From Epiperipatus broadwayi (taxonomy: Eukaryota > Onychophora > Udeonychophora > Euonychophora > Peripatidae): 64,000 nt of DNA. Numbering within the stretch: position 1 is the stretch's first letter; every line of letters starts with the position of its first letter. Shown here in pieces: positions 27,543 through 40,084 of this stretch. The notes beneath the pieces were generated by a model that was not told the DNA's origin, made no database searches, and saw only the letters and a list, made by a program, of their open reading frames with translations. The DNA lies in assembly GCA_028023455.1 (NCBI GenBank), contig JAQFVV010000152.1, forward strand, positions 1,550,001 to 1,614,000, in the 5' to 3' direction. The position numbers and the translations under genes are program-made.

Positions 27543-27770
27543 AAATTAATATATATATATGTGCTCTGCGCACAGTTAATGAAGCTATTAATAAATTGTT
27601 AAAATTTTTACTGCCAAGCGCTTTCGGGACAGTCTACAGTCCCATATTCATAACTCGCCATGAATATGGGACTGTAGACTGTCCCGAAAGCGCTTGGCAG
27701 TAAAAATTTTGACAATTTATTAATAGCTTCATTAACTGTATGCAGAGCACATATATATATATATTAATTT
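27543..27770. repeat. near-perfect palindrome with 8-base spacer
   Basis: Arms 27543-27651 and 27660-27770 are reverse complements with only about three substitutions and a small length difference in the TA run. The spacer is AACTCGCC. The inner arm has AGCGCTTTCGGGACAGTC, resembling the terminal sequences of some Penelope-like elements. The transcript could form a hairpin of about 110 base pairs. Confidence 0.9.
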
Positions 27771-28209
27771 AAATCAAAATATATTACGATGGTAATATAT
27801 TTGTAAATAGATTCAAACAAAATAACTTTAACAATTTATAATTTTGATATGTTTTAAAATGCATATCATAATGCGTGCGCAATTACGACTTATATAACCT
27901 ACTTTTTAATAAAATAAAATTATGTGAACATATACATAATCTATAATCATTTATTTATTTGGGAATGAGTTATATATATAATACGAGCATTGTACTCGTG
28001 GTTTAAAATTAGGCGGGATTTTCGGTATATAAGCGTATTGCAGACACACTACGATAGATTGGGGTTCAAACTAAGGTATGAGGGTAGGAAATAGGTGAGA
28101 AAAGGTGAAACGAAGATCTGCAAAGCAGACCTTACTGTTTCAATATATATATAACCATTAAATGTCTGTATTTTTAAATCATATAATAATAATTCAAACA
28201 AATTTATAT

Positions 28210-30112
28210 ATATATTATAATGGGACGTCCTTTTCAGACTTGAGGAAGTTGCATCTAACTATAGTCGGACTTAGGGTCCTCTTATAGAATGCCATGGATG
28301 AAATAATGTATACTATAATCCAATCCACTCCTCTATTAAAATCCTCGTTACTCTTAGAATTCGAGCTCAGGGTAGAAATCGCAATTGACTCTCTTCAGGC
28401 ATTTCCACAACTATTCCATAGTAATGATAAGTTATATACAACTTCTTTATAAATATTAAAATATTAAGTTAATTTAACATATATATGCGTGAGTATGTAT
28501 TCTTATAATTATATATTTCATAAAATAACTAAATAAAATAAACAATTGACACCTATTTAATTTTAAAATCAAGTTTAATGCATTCATTAATTAGTAATTG
28601 AAACAAAAATATTATCTCGTAAACAATAAAAATATTAAAATTTATGACTATAACCTGTGCTTATATATATACAATAATAAACTATTTACGTATATATAAA
28701 TTAAAAATTATGTGTACAATAAGAATAATATTATATATCATAAATCTATGTATAGTGTCATTAAAATGATTCTGTGTGTGTTATATGTTTGTACAAGATA
28801 ATTACGTTAGTGATTAAAAAGAAATTATGATAGATATCAAGTAATGTTCAATTTGGAAAATAATAAACTTACTTCCAAATTGAAATGATTTAAAATTTTT
28901 ATTTTAGTCAATCGTCGCTTTGATCAATACATATGTAAACATCAACACCTAAATTTTATTAACATAAATAATAATAAAAGTGTTCAACTTGTTAGTTCTT
29001 TACTTATCCTGTTAAAATCAATTTAATAAGCAAAATAATTTTTCCATATAAATAATATTTATCCACAAAGGAAATAAAGTTTAAGAGCTAATAAATTATA
29101 CAACGATATGATATATTCCATGACGTAAAAGAATAATGGTTTTACATTCCTCCTTGGATAAAATAAAATGGCCACGAATATTGAAAGATAAAGTTCATGG
29201 GTGAACATCCCTCGAAGAAGCAATCCAAATATTTATCCTTTTAGATGTTCACGTAGTAAATAATTGACATCTTCTTCAGTAAAATACTCCATTATTAAAG
29301 CACGTTTTTATTAGAAATTATGACGATTATATTTTAGGCATTAAGTAGGAATAAATTTACATCTTTAGATTATAAACATCAGCAGAAATTCCTGACATTA
29401 ATTGTCTAGCCAGAAAACATTTTCAGATAGTTTGAATAATCATTTCCAAGAAGTTGCGTTCTCTTAAAACGTTGACAATTTAAATAATTTTTTTTCGTTC
29501 TTTACAAATATTAAAAATATATTTAAAATTACTTCTTATAAAGAACATATAATAAAGTTCATAAGTAAATTAATTATTTTCTTTACTTGAAGAAAGTTTT
29601 GAAATAGTGAATCTTCTTTTTTTTAAATGTATTCTAAATTCGAACATATTTAAGTTTACCAACATAGTTATTGCTTCAATAACTAACAGAAGATTATTAT
29701 ATAACAATTTCAGTTTGTTTTTTATATTTCTGCAAAGCATATCACATAAATGCTCACACTCTTTATTGCTTAAATATATTTACAAGTTGTAATGTACTCC
29801 AAACGTTTATTTCCTTTGTTACAATTGATAAAATGCGAAGTTGACTTAAGGCTTTGTCAATGTCAAGTTCTGATTAGTAAAAATACGATTAGTTGGAAAC
29901 ACCCATTTATTTATTTGTGCATATAAATAAATTAAAATAATTCATTTTTTTAGAATTATTCTTTTAATATTTAATTAATTTATGTATATATATGATATGA
30001 AAAGCAAAGTGCATGTTATTTATATCTTTTGTTGATTTGATATAGGCACAATTCAATTCATAAACAAACCTAAATTATTTTAGGTGAGGCTCATGTGGTA
30101 CCCTCACAATAT
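28210..30112. repeat. 1.9-kb dispersed repeat, copy 2 (inverted relative to copy 1)
   Basis: This is the reverse complement of 5287-7245 over its full length, from GACTTGAGGAAGTTGCATC and TATAGTCGGACTTAGGGTCC to GGTGAGGCTCATGTGGTACC near 30084. It has many small differences. The 21-kb spacing between the inverted copies could promote inversion or hairpin RNA. No open frame of note is shared by both copies. Confidence 0.7.
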
Positions 30113-30554
30113 ATATATTCAAGTTTAAGCAATGCAATGGAAGAATATCCATCTTCTGGATTATATTTTATATAAGAATAATTTATATTTAAAAGTACAG
30201 AGACTATTAGAACTTTCATTTTCCAGACAATGTTTTAAAAATAATATTTAAGAACATATTTATATTTGCATAAATAGAATCTTGTGTTCCACTACTTCAA
30301 CTCCTACCTTCTATGCAAACGAACTAGTTTTGATTCTAGATCAATAAATTTAAAAAATCTTTTGTTAGGCTTGAATTTTTTTCATAGATATCTCAGCTCT
30401 CATTATAATTGACAATCCTGGTATATTGTCTTCTTTTCACTGTTCCTCTTTTAAGGATTATTGAAAAAAATCTTTAGCACACAGTGAATTATTTAAATTT
30501 TTTTAACTAAACATTTATATTTTTTATTAAAAGAGTAAAAAACATAATATTAAA

Positions 30555-31265
30555 ACAGTGACAACATCTCCATACAGTAGTGCCACCCAGTGCAAGACAT
30601 AGTAATAAATGGATGCAAAAAGGTTTGTGCATAAAATCCCTATCTAATGCCTATTTATGCAATATCCTCAGGATAGTTTCTAGCTTGCAGCTTTTATCAG
30701 TGAGGAGCTTTAGATCTGAGAATACTGCATTTAGATTTTAGAATCCAATGCAACCTTTCAGCCACCATCTTTTATATTTTTTGTTAGCTATAAAGCTATG
30801 AGGCCAAAATGAAAACATGGTTTCAATCCAAGTTTATTCATTACTGTATGGAAAGTTTTACATTGTTCTAACAGTTTATGTAAGCGTAGGAAATGGTGAT
30901 GTAATGTTTATTGGTTTAATACCATTCCTGGTTATTAGCTAAACCAAAGACACCAAAATGTATAGATATTGAATTGCATTCAGATCTATAGGACTATACA
31001 AAGAAGTGAACTTGGATTGTAAATATTATCTGTTTTCTTTTTGAACTCATAGCTTTATAGTAAACTAAAATATAAAAGGTGGCTGCTGAAGGATTATATT
31101 AGATCTAAGATCTAGATGCAGTATTTTCAGATCCAAAACTTCTCATTGATTAAAGTCACATGCTAGAAACTAGTCTAGGCATTTTGTGTGAATAGGCACT
31201 AGAGAGAGATTTTATGGACAATCCTTTTTGTAACCATTTATTACTATAGTTTGCACTAGGTATCA
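30555..31265. mobile_element. complete foldback element of the dispersed family
   Basis: The left arm (GTGCCACCCAGTGCAAGAC at 30581, CATCAGTGAGGAGC-like near 30703, AGCCACCATCTTTTAT near 30759) is mirrored by the right arm (AAAAGGTGGCTGCTG near 31073, AGAAACTAGTCTAGG near 31165, TTTGCACTAGG near 31251). The centre holds the GGAAATGGTGATGTAATG motif also seen in the other members. Each arm is about 330 bases. No coding sequence was found. Confidence 0.65.
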
Positions 31266-31279
31266 TACCATTTATAACT

Positions 31280-32300
31280 TTTTAAGACACTTTAATAATA
31301 CTATTTTTTATTTCAAAATTTTATTCATGTTTTGACTGTCCTGCAGTCATCATCAGAGCTACAATATCCAAATATATAATTATACAATTAATACATTTTT
31401 AACTTTTTATTCTACTATTTAATACATATTATTGTCTTTTTACTTATATTTTTGATCAATTTTTAATCTTTTCTTATTTTTATTAAATATTTTATAACTA
31501 TTAACTTTTTACACATTACAAATTATCTTTTTATATTACAAAATTACTCACCTTTTTACAATCCTATTTCTAAAAACCAAACTGACAAAATTTTCAGAAT
31601 TTTTATACTTGCTTAACACTTTCTATCATCATTTATTCAACTTTATTCTCTTAACCTTTTTCATATTCAAACTATTATTAATAATAATTGTTTATAAAAT
31701 AATTGTCTTTATTTCATAATCTTTGTTAAGATTTTGTTTTATATTTTTAAATTAATATTGTCTCTTTAGTTTTTCTATTCCTTCTATTATTTGTATAATT
31801 AATCATATTTATATTATCTTTACCAAACCAATGACTTGTTTCAAATGAATTTAAATAAATAGTTAATATCTTATTATATTTATATTAAACTAATCTTGTA
31901 TAAATTGAATTCTTTGTCTCTCCTACATAATTAGTTTTTATATTTTTACTTTTACATGATGTGCATTCAATTTTATATATTTTATTTACACATTTTTATG
32001 CATTTCTCACATATTTATTATTTAATATATTAAGTATATTATTTCTTTACTATCTTAAATTTTATTGCATTATTAAACTTTTTATTAATTTTAATAATTA
32101 TGTTATTCTTACTTTTTACAATATTACTATTATAAGTTTTAATTCTTATATATTTATTCTTATCTATTTTATTTTTTCTACATACTATCCCTTTATTTTT
32201 GTTAAATTTTCTTCTGATTTTTTAATATTTTCTTTTATAACTTTTTCTGGATATTTATTATCTATAAATTCTTTAATTATCAATTCTACCTGTTTACTAT
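31280..32300 (-). pseudogene. Penelope-like element, C-terminal fragment with GIY-YIG remnant
   Basis: On the minus strand a frame reads IYKIECTSC, then KTNYVGETKNSIYTRL, the GIY-YIG core with the Cys-x2-Cys insert that Penelope-like endonucleases carry. Upstream lie Lys-rich remnants (KYPEKVIKENIKKSEEN). Near 31340 the minus strand has TCTGATGATGACTGCAGGAC, a typical Penelope-like terminal sequence. The 113-codon plus-strand open frame at 31961 is its antisense. The fragment is 5' truncated and AT-eroded. Confidence 0.7.
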
Positions 32301-32339
32301 AATGTTTTTAATTTGAGTAATAATTCCAAGCTCTATATA

Positions 32340-32430
32340 TTTTTGAATGGAGTGCTTGTTACTGTCTTAACAACCAGTGTAAGCATAATGATGATCATAT
32401 TATATTTATTGGTTTAACTAAACAAAAACT
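32340..32430. repeat. foldback-family terminal fragment
   Basis: AACAACCAGTGTAAGCATAATGATGATCAT..TTATTGGTTTAA matches the centre of the foldback copy at 30870-30925 (GTAAGCGTAGGAAATGGTGATG..TTTATTGGTTTAA). It lies next to the Penelope-like fragment and an RTE fragment, so this is a nested TE cluster. Confidence 0.4.
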
Positions 32431-32477
32431 TTTAACAAATGTAATTTATAAGTTCATATTTACTTATTTATTTAATA

Positions 32478-32815
32478 AAAGTGCAATGCAGAGACTTAAA
32501 TTATTGGGAATAAAACGTGAGAATATAAATTGAGATTTAACAAGAAGAGACAAAAAATAATACATATGTGAAAAAATAAATGTATATCATTAACACCATT
32601 GAAAGAATTAAGAGGTTAAAATCAAATTGGTTTGGAAATTTTGCTAGAAGTGGTAACAATAAATGGTCTACCAAAGCTTTAAAATGTAATTGTAAAAATC
32701 CTAGAAAGAAATTACAAAATTTTGCTGAAGTAGTGAGAAAAAGAAATGTTTATAATCAGATCAACATCTTTAAATTTGAAGATACCTTCCATTCTGCAAT
32801 AGGCCAATAATAATT
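32478..32815 (+). pseudogene. RTE-like LINE 3' fragment
   Basis: The plus strand reads SAMQRLKLLGIKRE, then INTIERIKRLKSNWFGNFAR and NNKWSTKAL. This matches the conserved RTE C-terminal region (MLGVTRRDRxRN ... DIIERIKRLKWxWAGHxAR ... NRWTxxxLEW). It is a short, 5'-truncated copy that ends 110 bases before the exon at 32925. Confidence 0.8.
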
Positions 32816-32924
32816 AAAAAGAAAATATTTTTATATCTGTGTGTAATTGTGGATGTTTTTTTGTTTTAATTTTAAGAATTACCATAACCCTTTGGCAATA
32901 ACTATCTCTGTCTTTTTTTTATAG

Positions 32925-33293
32925 AAAGTTCCAGTAGATGCTAAATTTGTTTCTGGAGTTATTTTTTATCCATCAACTAATTTTGAAAATCTTTCGTATA
33001 ATAAATTTTTAAACCTGGCTATTTTTAATATGAAGACATACAAGAATTATTTCGATTTTTCTATTATGAGAATAGACCCATATAAAAATTATACATTTTA
33101 TGTCGAACGTTTACAACAATATACTGAAAAATTAATCAACCAAATTACTTGCCTTATAACTCTGCAAACTTCTTATTCTGAACCAGAAATGCTGCCCAGT
33201 TCAACTGAGCTCCCTGAATGTCCTATAGGAGGAGGCTGCAGCCAAGGTACCAATTACGTTCGAGACTATAACTTTTGTAACACTTTCATTCAG
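32925..33293 (+). CDS. putative internal exon of a secreted helical protein (phase 0/0)
   Basis: The frame is preceded by a long T tract ending in ATAG (acceptor, with an in-frame stop in the intron) and followed by the consensus donor CAG|GTAATT. The 123 codons between are open and have complex composition. Visible features are NFENLSYNKFLNLAIFNMKT (residues 19-38), a stretch rich in Tyr, Leu and Glu around 55-80 that looks like one long amphipathic helix, a loop with Pro, Gly and Cys (LPECPIGGGCSQG), and another helix-like end. Two N-glycosylation sequons (NLS and NYT) and four cysteines fit a secreted protein. Both ends are phase 0, compatible with the exons at 4062 and 63684. No TE motif was found. 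The family is not recognised. Confidence 0.55.
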
Positions 33294-35325
33294 GTAATTC
33301 AGAAAATAAAGGCTGCAGCTATAAATTTTCAGAATTTTTAGACAGTTAATAGTAAGATGGTTTAAAAAGGGTAATATCAAAAACATTATAATTATTTATT
33401 GGTCGTAAAATTTGTTGTTTAGACTGACATTTTTAAGCATAAGCTTTAATATTTTTATATATAAAACAATAAATAAATACTAATGCAAATTTATCAAAAT
33501 GTTTTTATGCACTTTTATGTATTAAAAATAAATATTTGTATATACTTAAAATATTTAAGTACTATATAATATTATTCAAAAAAATCTAAAAAAATAAATG
33601 TATGCTTATAATTCCTATAGCTTGATATTTAGTTCAAATAGAATTTCATACTGTTTAAATTTTCTCTTTCAATCTGTTCTAAATACTTATTACATTTAAT
33701 GTTATAAACCATGATCAATAAATGTTAAAAACAAATTTTCTTTGTGATCTAGGAATGATTTACAAAAAAATATTGTGTTTTGCCAGTGATTTACTATAAA
33801 AGCTTAAATTTTCAACTTTATAAATGTGTTTACAAATATTTTTTCTATAAATGGATATATATTATAAATTATATTAACACATTATGTTAATTTATGAAGG
33901 CATTTGCTATTGTTGTGTATTTGTTTGGTTTTTATTTTTCTTCTCTGACCAATATTTTTGTATTTTTCAACTGAATTTGTATTCATTGCTATGTTCATAA
34001 ACTGTTATCTGTTTCTCTTTGATCATTGTTTGCATTTTTAAATTATTTTTTAATGAAGTGTTTCGTTTTTATGCTCTTTGTTTTATATGGAATTTCAAAT
34101 TTAAGATATTTTTTTACAGTATGTTGTTAGTCATTTTTGTTCTTGAGATCACATATGAACTTTATATTGATCTATCGGGTTTTTTTTTTCATTTTTCAAA
34201 GTTTATTCCAACATATATTTCATAATTTATTTATCTTTGAGAAAATATACAATAGAGTTTTTTTCAGTATATTAATTCCTTCAATAAATAATGATTCTAA
34301 CAAGAATGGATAAATTATAGTTAACAAACCATGTGCAGGCCACAGCAATGATCATAATGAGTTGTGTGCAGCCTATAGCATGACTTGTCATTTAATCTCA
34401 TCCTAAAATTGCCCAAATAAATTTGAAAGGCTTTATTTTCTAAAAATTTGTTGAAAATAAATTACTAGAATGATCATAATATATTCCTCTAATATGAGTA
34501 TCTCCTGTAGAGAAAAGCAAAACATTTTTATATGTAATTCACTTATAAAGTTACATGTGGCAAGTGGTCAGAAAAGCTTGCCTTCCATAGTTGATACTAA
34601 CCCCATCATTTTGATCTTTTAAGCAGTCTTTTTTCTTTTCATCTCTTTAAATCTACTTTGTTAAAACTTTTAATATTTTCTACTTTTTATTGCTTCTTTC
34701 TCATATCTGTTGATATTTGATTTGAAGCTCTTTCATAGATGAAGATGATGAATAACAATTACAAACCATATAATATACCCTCTTGTACTGTGCTAACATT
34801 CTGACAAATTCAACTTTACTTTAATATTAAATCATTATTATTCATCAGAATATAATAAATTTGACCTCATTTGATAGATATTTTTGTTTAGAAATTAAAT
34901 AAATTTAAAAAAAGCACATTTCATTTTGAAAATTATTTAAAAATTAGATTTTTATCAAAATAAAGTATTGTTTTATTATCAAATTTCAGGTGGAACAGAT
35001 TTAATTTGCAAAATGAATAAAATCTTTCTTGTTTCATATTTACCATATAATATTAAATTGTCCAAGCACTTTATTAATATTTAATGTTTCATATTTGTTT
35101 TAAAAATCTGAATGAATTATTTTTATGATCTAGTAAATCTATCAATTTATGCCCTAAAAGTTAAAAAAAAATTTTGTAATTTTTACAGTGTCACTAATAT
35201 TATAACAGTCCTTTTAGTGATGACATTTTTAAACATATATTTCCTTTGACAATAATTTCTATGGTAACATTATTCAGAAGAGTATATTTTTATATTTAAA
35301 AATAAAGTATTTCTGCAAAAAATAA
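33294..35325. other. AT-rich non-coding DNA after the internal exon
   Basis: No recognised TE or exon. The minus-strand open frame at 33201-33386 is antisense to the exon, and the 34019-34225 frame is Phe-rich low complexity. Confidence 0.4.
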
Positions 35326-35328
35326 ATA

Positions 35329-36229
35329 TGTAATAATATATTGTACCATTTATCGGTAAATTAGGGTTTATACGCTCCTAAATTTTTAGTGTATTTATTA
35401 ACCAAGTTACATATGCACTTGATAATTTATTTATTTAAATAAGCCAAGTATTCTCAATAATGTAATTATTTTTCCTCGGTGAACAATCCCAATTTATTAT
35501 AACTAAGTTTTAATAATAGTCAGAGGAAAAACCAGTTTTTTATTTATTTTGTAGGTGCCAGGATTCTATATGTGAATCCATTAGCTCTCCCCTACCTATC
35601 TATAATAATCACAATTTTATATTGAATTACCACTTTTTGGAGGATTGTAATTTATGGTAAGTTATTGGCATTTATAATTGGTAAAATTATAATAGATTTA
35701 ACAAGTAATACTATAACAGTTAAATTAAATATTTGACAATATATATTATCATTCTATGATTTATTAATTTTGTAATTCTACCACATATTTATTAGTAATA
35801 ATAATATAAGTGAATAATAAATAAAAATTCCACACCCTTTTCATATAATACACAAGTTACTATTTGGAAAGATGAATATTTGAGTTTGTAATATCAAATT
35901 AATTTTTTTAAAAGTCAGTTATTAAATTCTTGGGACTTCATCTTAATTCACTCTACCGCAATATTTATAAACTTCTTAATGTGATCACATATAATCAGAA
36001 TAAAGTTCTTACCAGCAAATTTCAAATGATTATGTATATTGTTGAGTGGATTACCATGCATGGTTTTATTCTTATTGGGATCTGTCATGTGATCTCCTTG
36101 TAGGATCTCGGTATGCATTCTGGGATTCTAATCTTTATGCAGGTAATGCAATGGTATCACATATTCATGAGACTCCAGAGGGAAAGAAAGTGTCAGTGTA
36201 TGTACTATTCTCTACTCACATATTTTACA
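35329..36229 (-). repeat. solo LTR related to the gypsy LTR at 13035-14022
   Basis: It aligns along its length with the gypsy LTR, is in the same orientation, and has no gypsy coding sequence on either side. It is therefore a solo LTR left by recombination or an isolated fragment. The left edge lies in a TA-rich stretch and the right edge near CACATATTTTACA. The 77-codon open frame at 36046-36279 lies mostly within the LTR and is unlikely to be a gene. Confidence 0.6.
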
Positions 36230-37125
36230 ATGCTGTGCCTGATGTTACTATAACAAAACATTATATTGTATCTCTGTAGAAAAGGATGCAATTTATTTCA
36301 ACTTTCTATCTAATGTGACATGAAGAACAGAAAAAAAGACACTTGTCCAGTGATATCCCTTCTTTTATACCCACTCCTCCAATTCATATCCGTTGTGCAT
36401 ATCCTGTTTACCTCTTTTCTTTTTTTCTATCCCTAATTTAGCTTTCACTAATTTACATATTATTTCCATTTTTTGTTTACAAATTTATCTCTCCCCCCCC
36501 TTTCAGTAGCATCTTTAGAATGTATTTTTTAATGAAAGTAATTAATTGTTTCAGATTAGGATTTACATTCTTAACTCATTAAAAATCTATAGTATGTGTG
36601 GGTTTTTTTTTTAAAGGCAGTTCCAGAAAATACAATTTCTATTTTAACTCAAATAAATCACGAATTTACAAAATTAACTATTTTATCTTTCTTAGAAATT
36701 TAATCTTTTAAATTCAAAATGCCAATGCTGATTGTAATGCAAATGCAGTGCAATATATTTTTGATTTCCAATAAGTATTACCCAATTACTATACAAAATG
36801 ATCATAGACTTTCCAAAAAAATAATGTTTTTAGACCATTGAAATATTTTCTCAAAGTAATCTTACAAAGTTTGAGAGCATCAAATTTATAATAGGCACCC
36901 ATCATCAAAGAGCTTAAGAAACTCTGAAGACATACATATTTGAATGTTCTGACATCTTTATTAGAAAAATATATATGTGTGTGAATTTTAAAGCTGTGTA
37001 AAAAAAGACTCACAAAATGTCTCAGTAAAGGGTGAAGAATACTAAGAATGTATTGATTGCAGAAATAGGTTGTCATTTGATGATGACTTTTTATTTATGT
37101 ATTTACAACTGCAGATCACTTTCAA

Positions 37126-39800
37126 ATGAATGAACATTGTAAGAATTGGAAGAACTGTCACAAATTAAATAGAACATTATTGGACTTTCTGAAGTTAGAA
37201 GAAAGTGGACATGTACTCTACTACAAAGACATAAATATTGGAAGTACAAGTGAAGTAGGATTTATTATAAATGAAAGATGGAATAACAATATTGTGGAGA
37301 TTGGTGGTGTATTGGACAGAGTGGCAAGATTAGTTATTCAACTTAATAGCAGATTCAAAGTGCAAATAATTCAGATTTATGCCCAAACAAATTTTCATAG
37401 TAATGAAGTAGTAGAAGATTTTTATATGAATATACAAAAGATTTTTGATCAGAGTAAACATTTTTAAATTGTTATGGAGACATTAATGTTAAAATTGATA
37501 AACAAATTAAAGATAAAAATGCTATAGGTAACTTTGATTATGGTAATAAAAATGAGAGAGGAAATAAATATGGAATTTTCAGAAAAAGAAAAACTTTATA
37601 TTATGCATTCTTTTTTAGAGTAAAATATTGAAAGAAAATGAATATGGAAGCACCTTAATGAAAATATAGCAGAATTGGATTATATTTTGATAATTAGAAA
37701 GTACATATTTCAAGATTGTAATGTTCTGAACATATTCAACACAAGAAGTGATCATCAATTAGTAAGATGTAAGATACATATTAATGCAAAACCAGAGAGA
37801 CAAAAATTATTAAGAAAAACAATATTTACAGTTGATATTTCTAATCTTCAGAAACATTCTAATAAATTTAAATTAGAACTTGCAAATCGATTTCAAGTAT
37901 TAATAGATTTTAAACATGATTCAGGTTTGAATAAAATTAATAAAAAAATAATAAACACAGATTTTAAGAACTGCAACAAAGATTGCTGGTAGAAAACAGC
38001 AACAATTGGCCAATAAAAATTAATTAAGACTAGAGAATTTATGAAGAAAAGAAGGAATATGAAGATATGTAAAAATAGTGCATTAAGAAAGAATTGACTA
38101 TCTCAAATTTTGTAAAATAGTGCAAAAAAGAGTTGATAATGATATAAGAAAGTATAATTGCTAACAAGCAAAAAAAGATGTAGAAGAGAATAAAAATCTC
38201 AAGAGTATAAAACAACATTCTGGTATTGATATAAAAGTTATATCTCCAATAAGATAAAAAATGGAACTATTGCCAAAAAGAAATTTAACTTATGAAATAG
38301 GTAGAAGAATTCTATCAAAAATTATATAGTCATAAAAAACAAGTATCTCCTACATCAATTCCATCTTCTAAATTGCCCAGGATTTTAAATAAAGAAGTGA
38401 GACATGCAATTAAATTTATGAAAAAAGAAAAAGCTCCAGTTAGTGAAGGAATTATAATTGATATATTAAAAGAAGCAGGTGAAGAAATAGAATTTTTTTT
38501 TACAAAATTATATCCCAAATGTTTAAATGATAAAGATGTACGAGATGTTTGGAAGAGGGCTGTATTAATTTTAATATTTTAAAAAGGTGTTAAAGAAGTT
38601 ATTAGAAATTATAGATCTATTAGTATTTTATCTGTTTCATACAAATTTTTTACTAGAATAATTATAATTTGTCTACAGAGAACATTGGATTTCAACCAAC
38701 CAAAAAACAAGCTGAATTTTAAAATGATTTTAATGCAGTAAGAAGTTTTCAAAAAAACCAATGAATATGAATTTTTTGGATTTGTAGATTATGAAAAGGC
38801 ATTTGATTCTATAAGCATTTCTTCAATAATTAAGGCATTGAATCATCAAGGTATAGATCAAGAATAGTGTCATATTCTGAAAAATATTTATAAAATGCAG
38901 CAGCAGCAATTATATTACTTAATGAAACTATGAAGGTTAACATTGAGAAGTGTGTAATACAAGGCCATTCCATATCTCCAGAACATTTTACAGCTGTGCT
39001 GCAAGAAGTATTTTGTGGATTAAAATAGAAAGCTAAAGGAATAAAAGTAAATGGAGATTATTTAATTCATTTAGGTTTTGCAGATGATGTAGTTGTTTTT
39101 GAAAATAGTGCTTCGGAACTTCAGGAAATGTTGCAGGAGTTATCAGATGAATGTAAGAAAGTATGACTAAAGGTAAATGTTAAAAAGACTAAAGTAATGT
39201 TCAATTGACTTTCTCAAAAGATGATCACTAAGTTAACAACTACAAATATCTTGGTCAAATTATTATTACAGATGAAAACATAATGAATGAAATGAACCAA
39301 AGAATTAACTTTATTTGAAGTGCTTTTGGTAAAAATAGTGTAATATTAAAAGGGAATACGCCTCTGTTTGAAAAGGAAGGTTTTTAATAAGTATGTTTTA
39401 TCAGTTGTTACTTATGGGTGTGAGACTTGGATACTTAATAGAAGAGCAATACAAAGACTTCAGATCACTCAAAAAAGTACGGAGAGATGCATGTTAGGAG
39501 TAACAAAAAGAGATCAAAATTTAATAAAATGAGTAAGGGAACAAATAGGTGTTACTGACATCATTGAAAGAATTAAAAGACTGAAGTGTAATTGGTCTGA
39601 GCATATTGCTAAAAGAGATGATAATAGATGGACAATTGAAATCTTAAACTGAATTCCACGATATTGTAAAAGATCCAGAAAAAGACCATATGTGAGATGG
39701 TTGAACAAAATAAGGAAGTGTACAGGGAGATGTGGAGAAGAACATGGAGATCTGAGAAGATAGATTGAACATGGAGAGATCCTCATCCTGCAGTGGATTA
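37126..39800 (+). pseudogene. RTE-like LINE relic: endonuclease and reverse transcriptase
   Basis: Plus-strand motifs follow RTE order. The endonuclease (AP-type) runs from GHVLYY, VGFIINERWN, DRVARLVIQL and QIIQIYAQTN to GDINVK (GDFNxK), then NERGNKYG and the DYILI...IFNTRSDHQLVRCKI block with the catalytic SDH. The reverse transcriptase runs from KKEKAPVSEG (KxxKAPGxDG), WKRAVLILIFKKG and NYRSISILSVSYK to DYEKAFDS, then the degraded FADD region (LGFADDVVVF at 39072). The C-terminal IIERIKRLK and a WxxDPHPAVD end complete it. Numerous frameshifts and stops make it inactive, and the extreme 5' end is missing. It is the longest RTE copy here. Confidence 0.88.
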
Positions 39801-40084
39801 ATAATACATGATGATATATTGAAATAGATTTTACATTTGGCAGTTTTAATTAGAAAGTTTGATTATAAATATAGTTTTAATTAAACTTAATGATAATAAT
39901 TTAAAGTTCAATGTATTACCTATGTACATATCTGCACATAGAAATAGAAATGATTTGTGTGTGAATGTTTAAATGATTGTGAAGGTTAAATTTCCAACAT
40001 TAATTTAATTAATAAAATGTTTTAAGCTCACTTTTAAATTTTAAATAAATTCTAAATAAATTATTTTTTTCATTAAGCTTCTTT

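Noticed and set aside
31961-32302. 113-codon plus-strand frame rich in Phe, Leu and Tyr
   Set aside because: Antisense of the Lys- and Asn-rich Penelope-like relic on the minus strand.
36046-36279. 77-codon frame as possible exon (VGSRYAFWDSNLYAGN)
   Set aside because: Most of it lies inside the solo LTR, which has a homologue at 13.0-14.0 kb without an equivalent frame.
36789-37076. 95-codon minus-strand frame
   Set aside because: No family resemblance, no splice or promoter support, and low-complexity composition.
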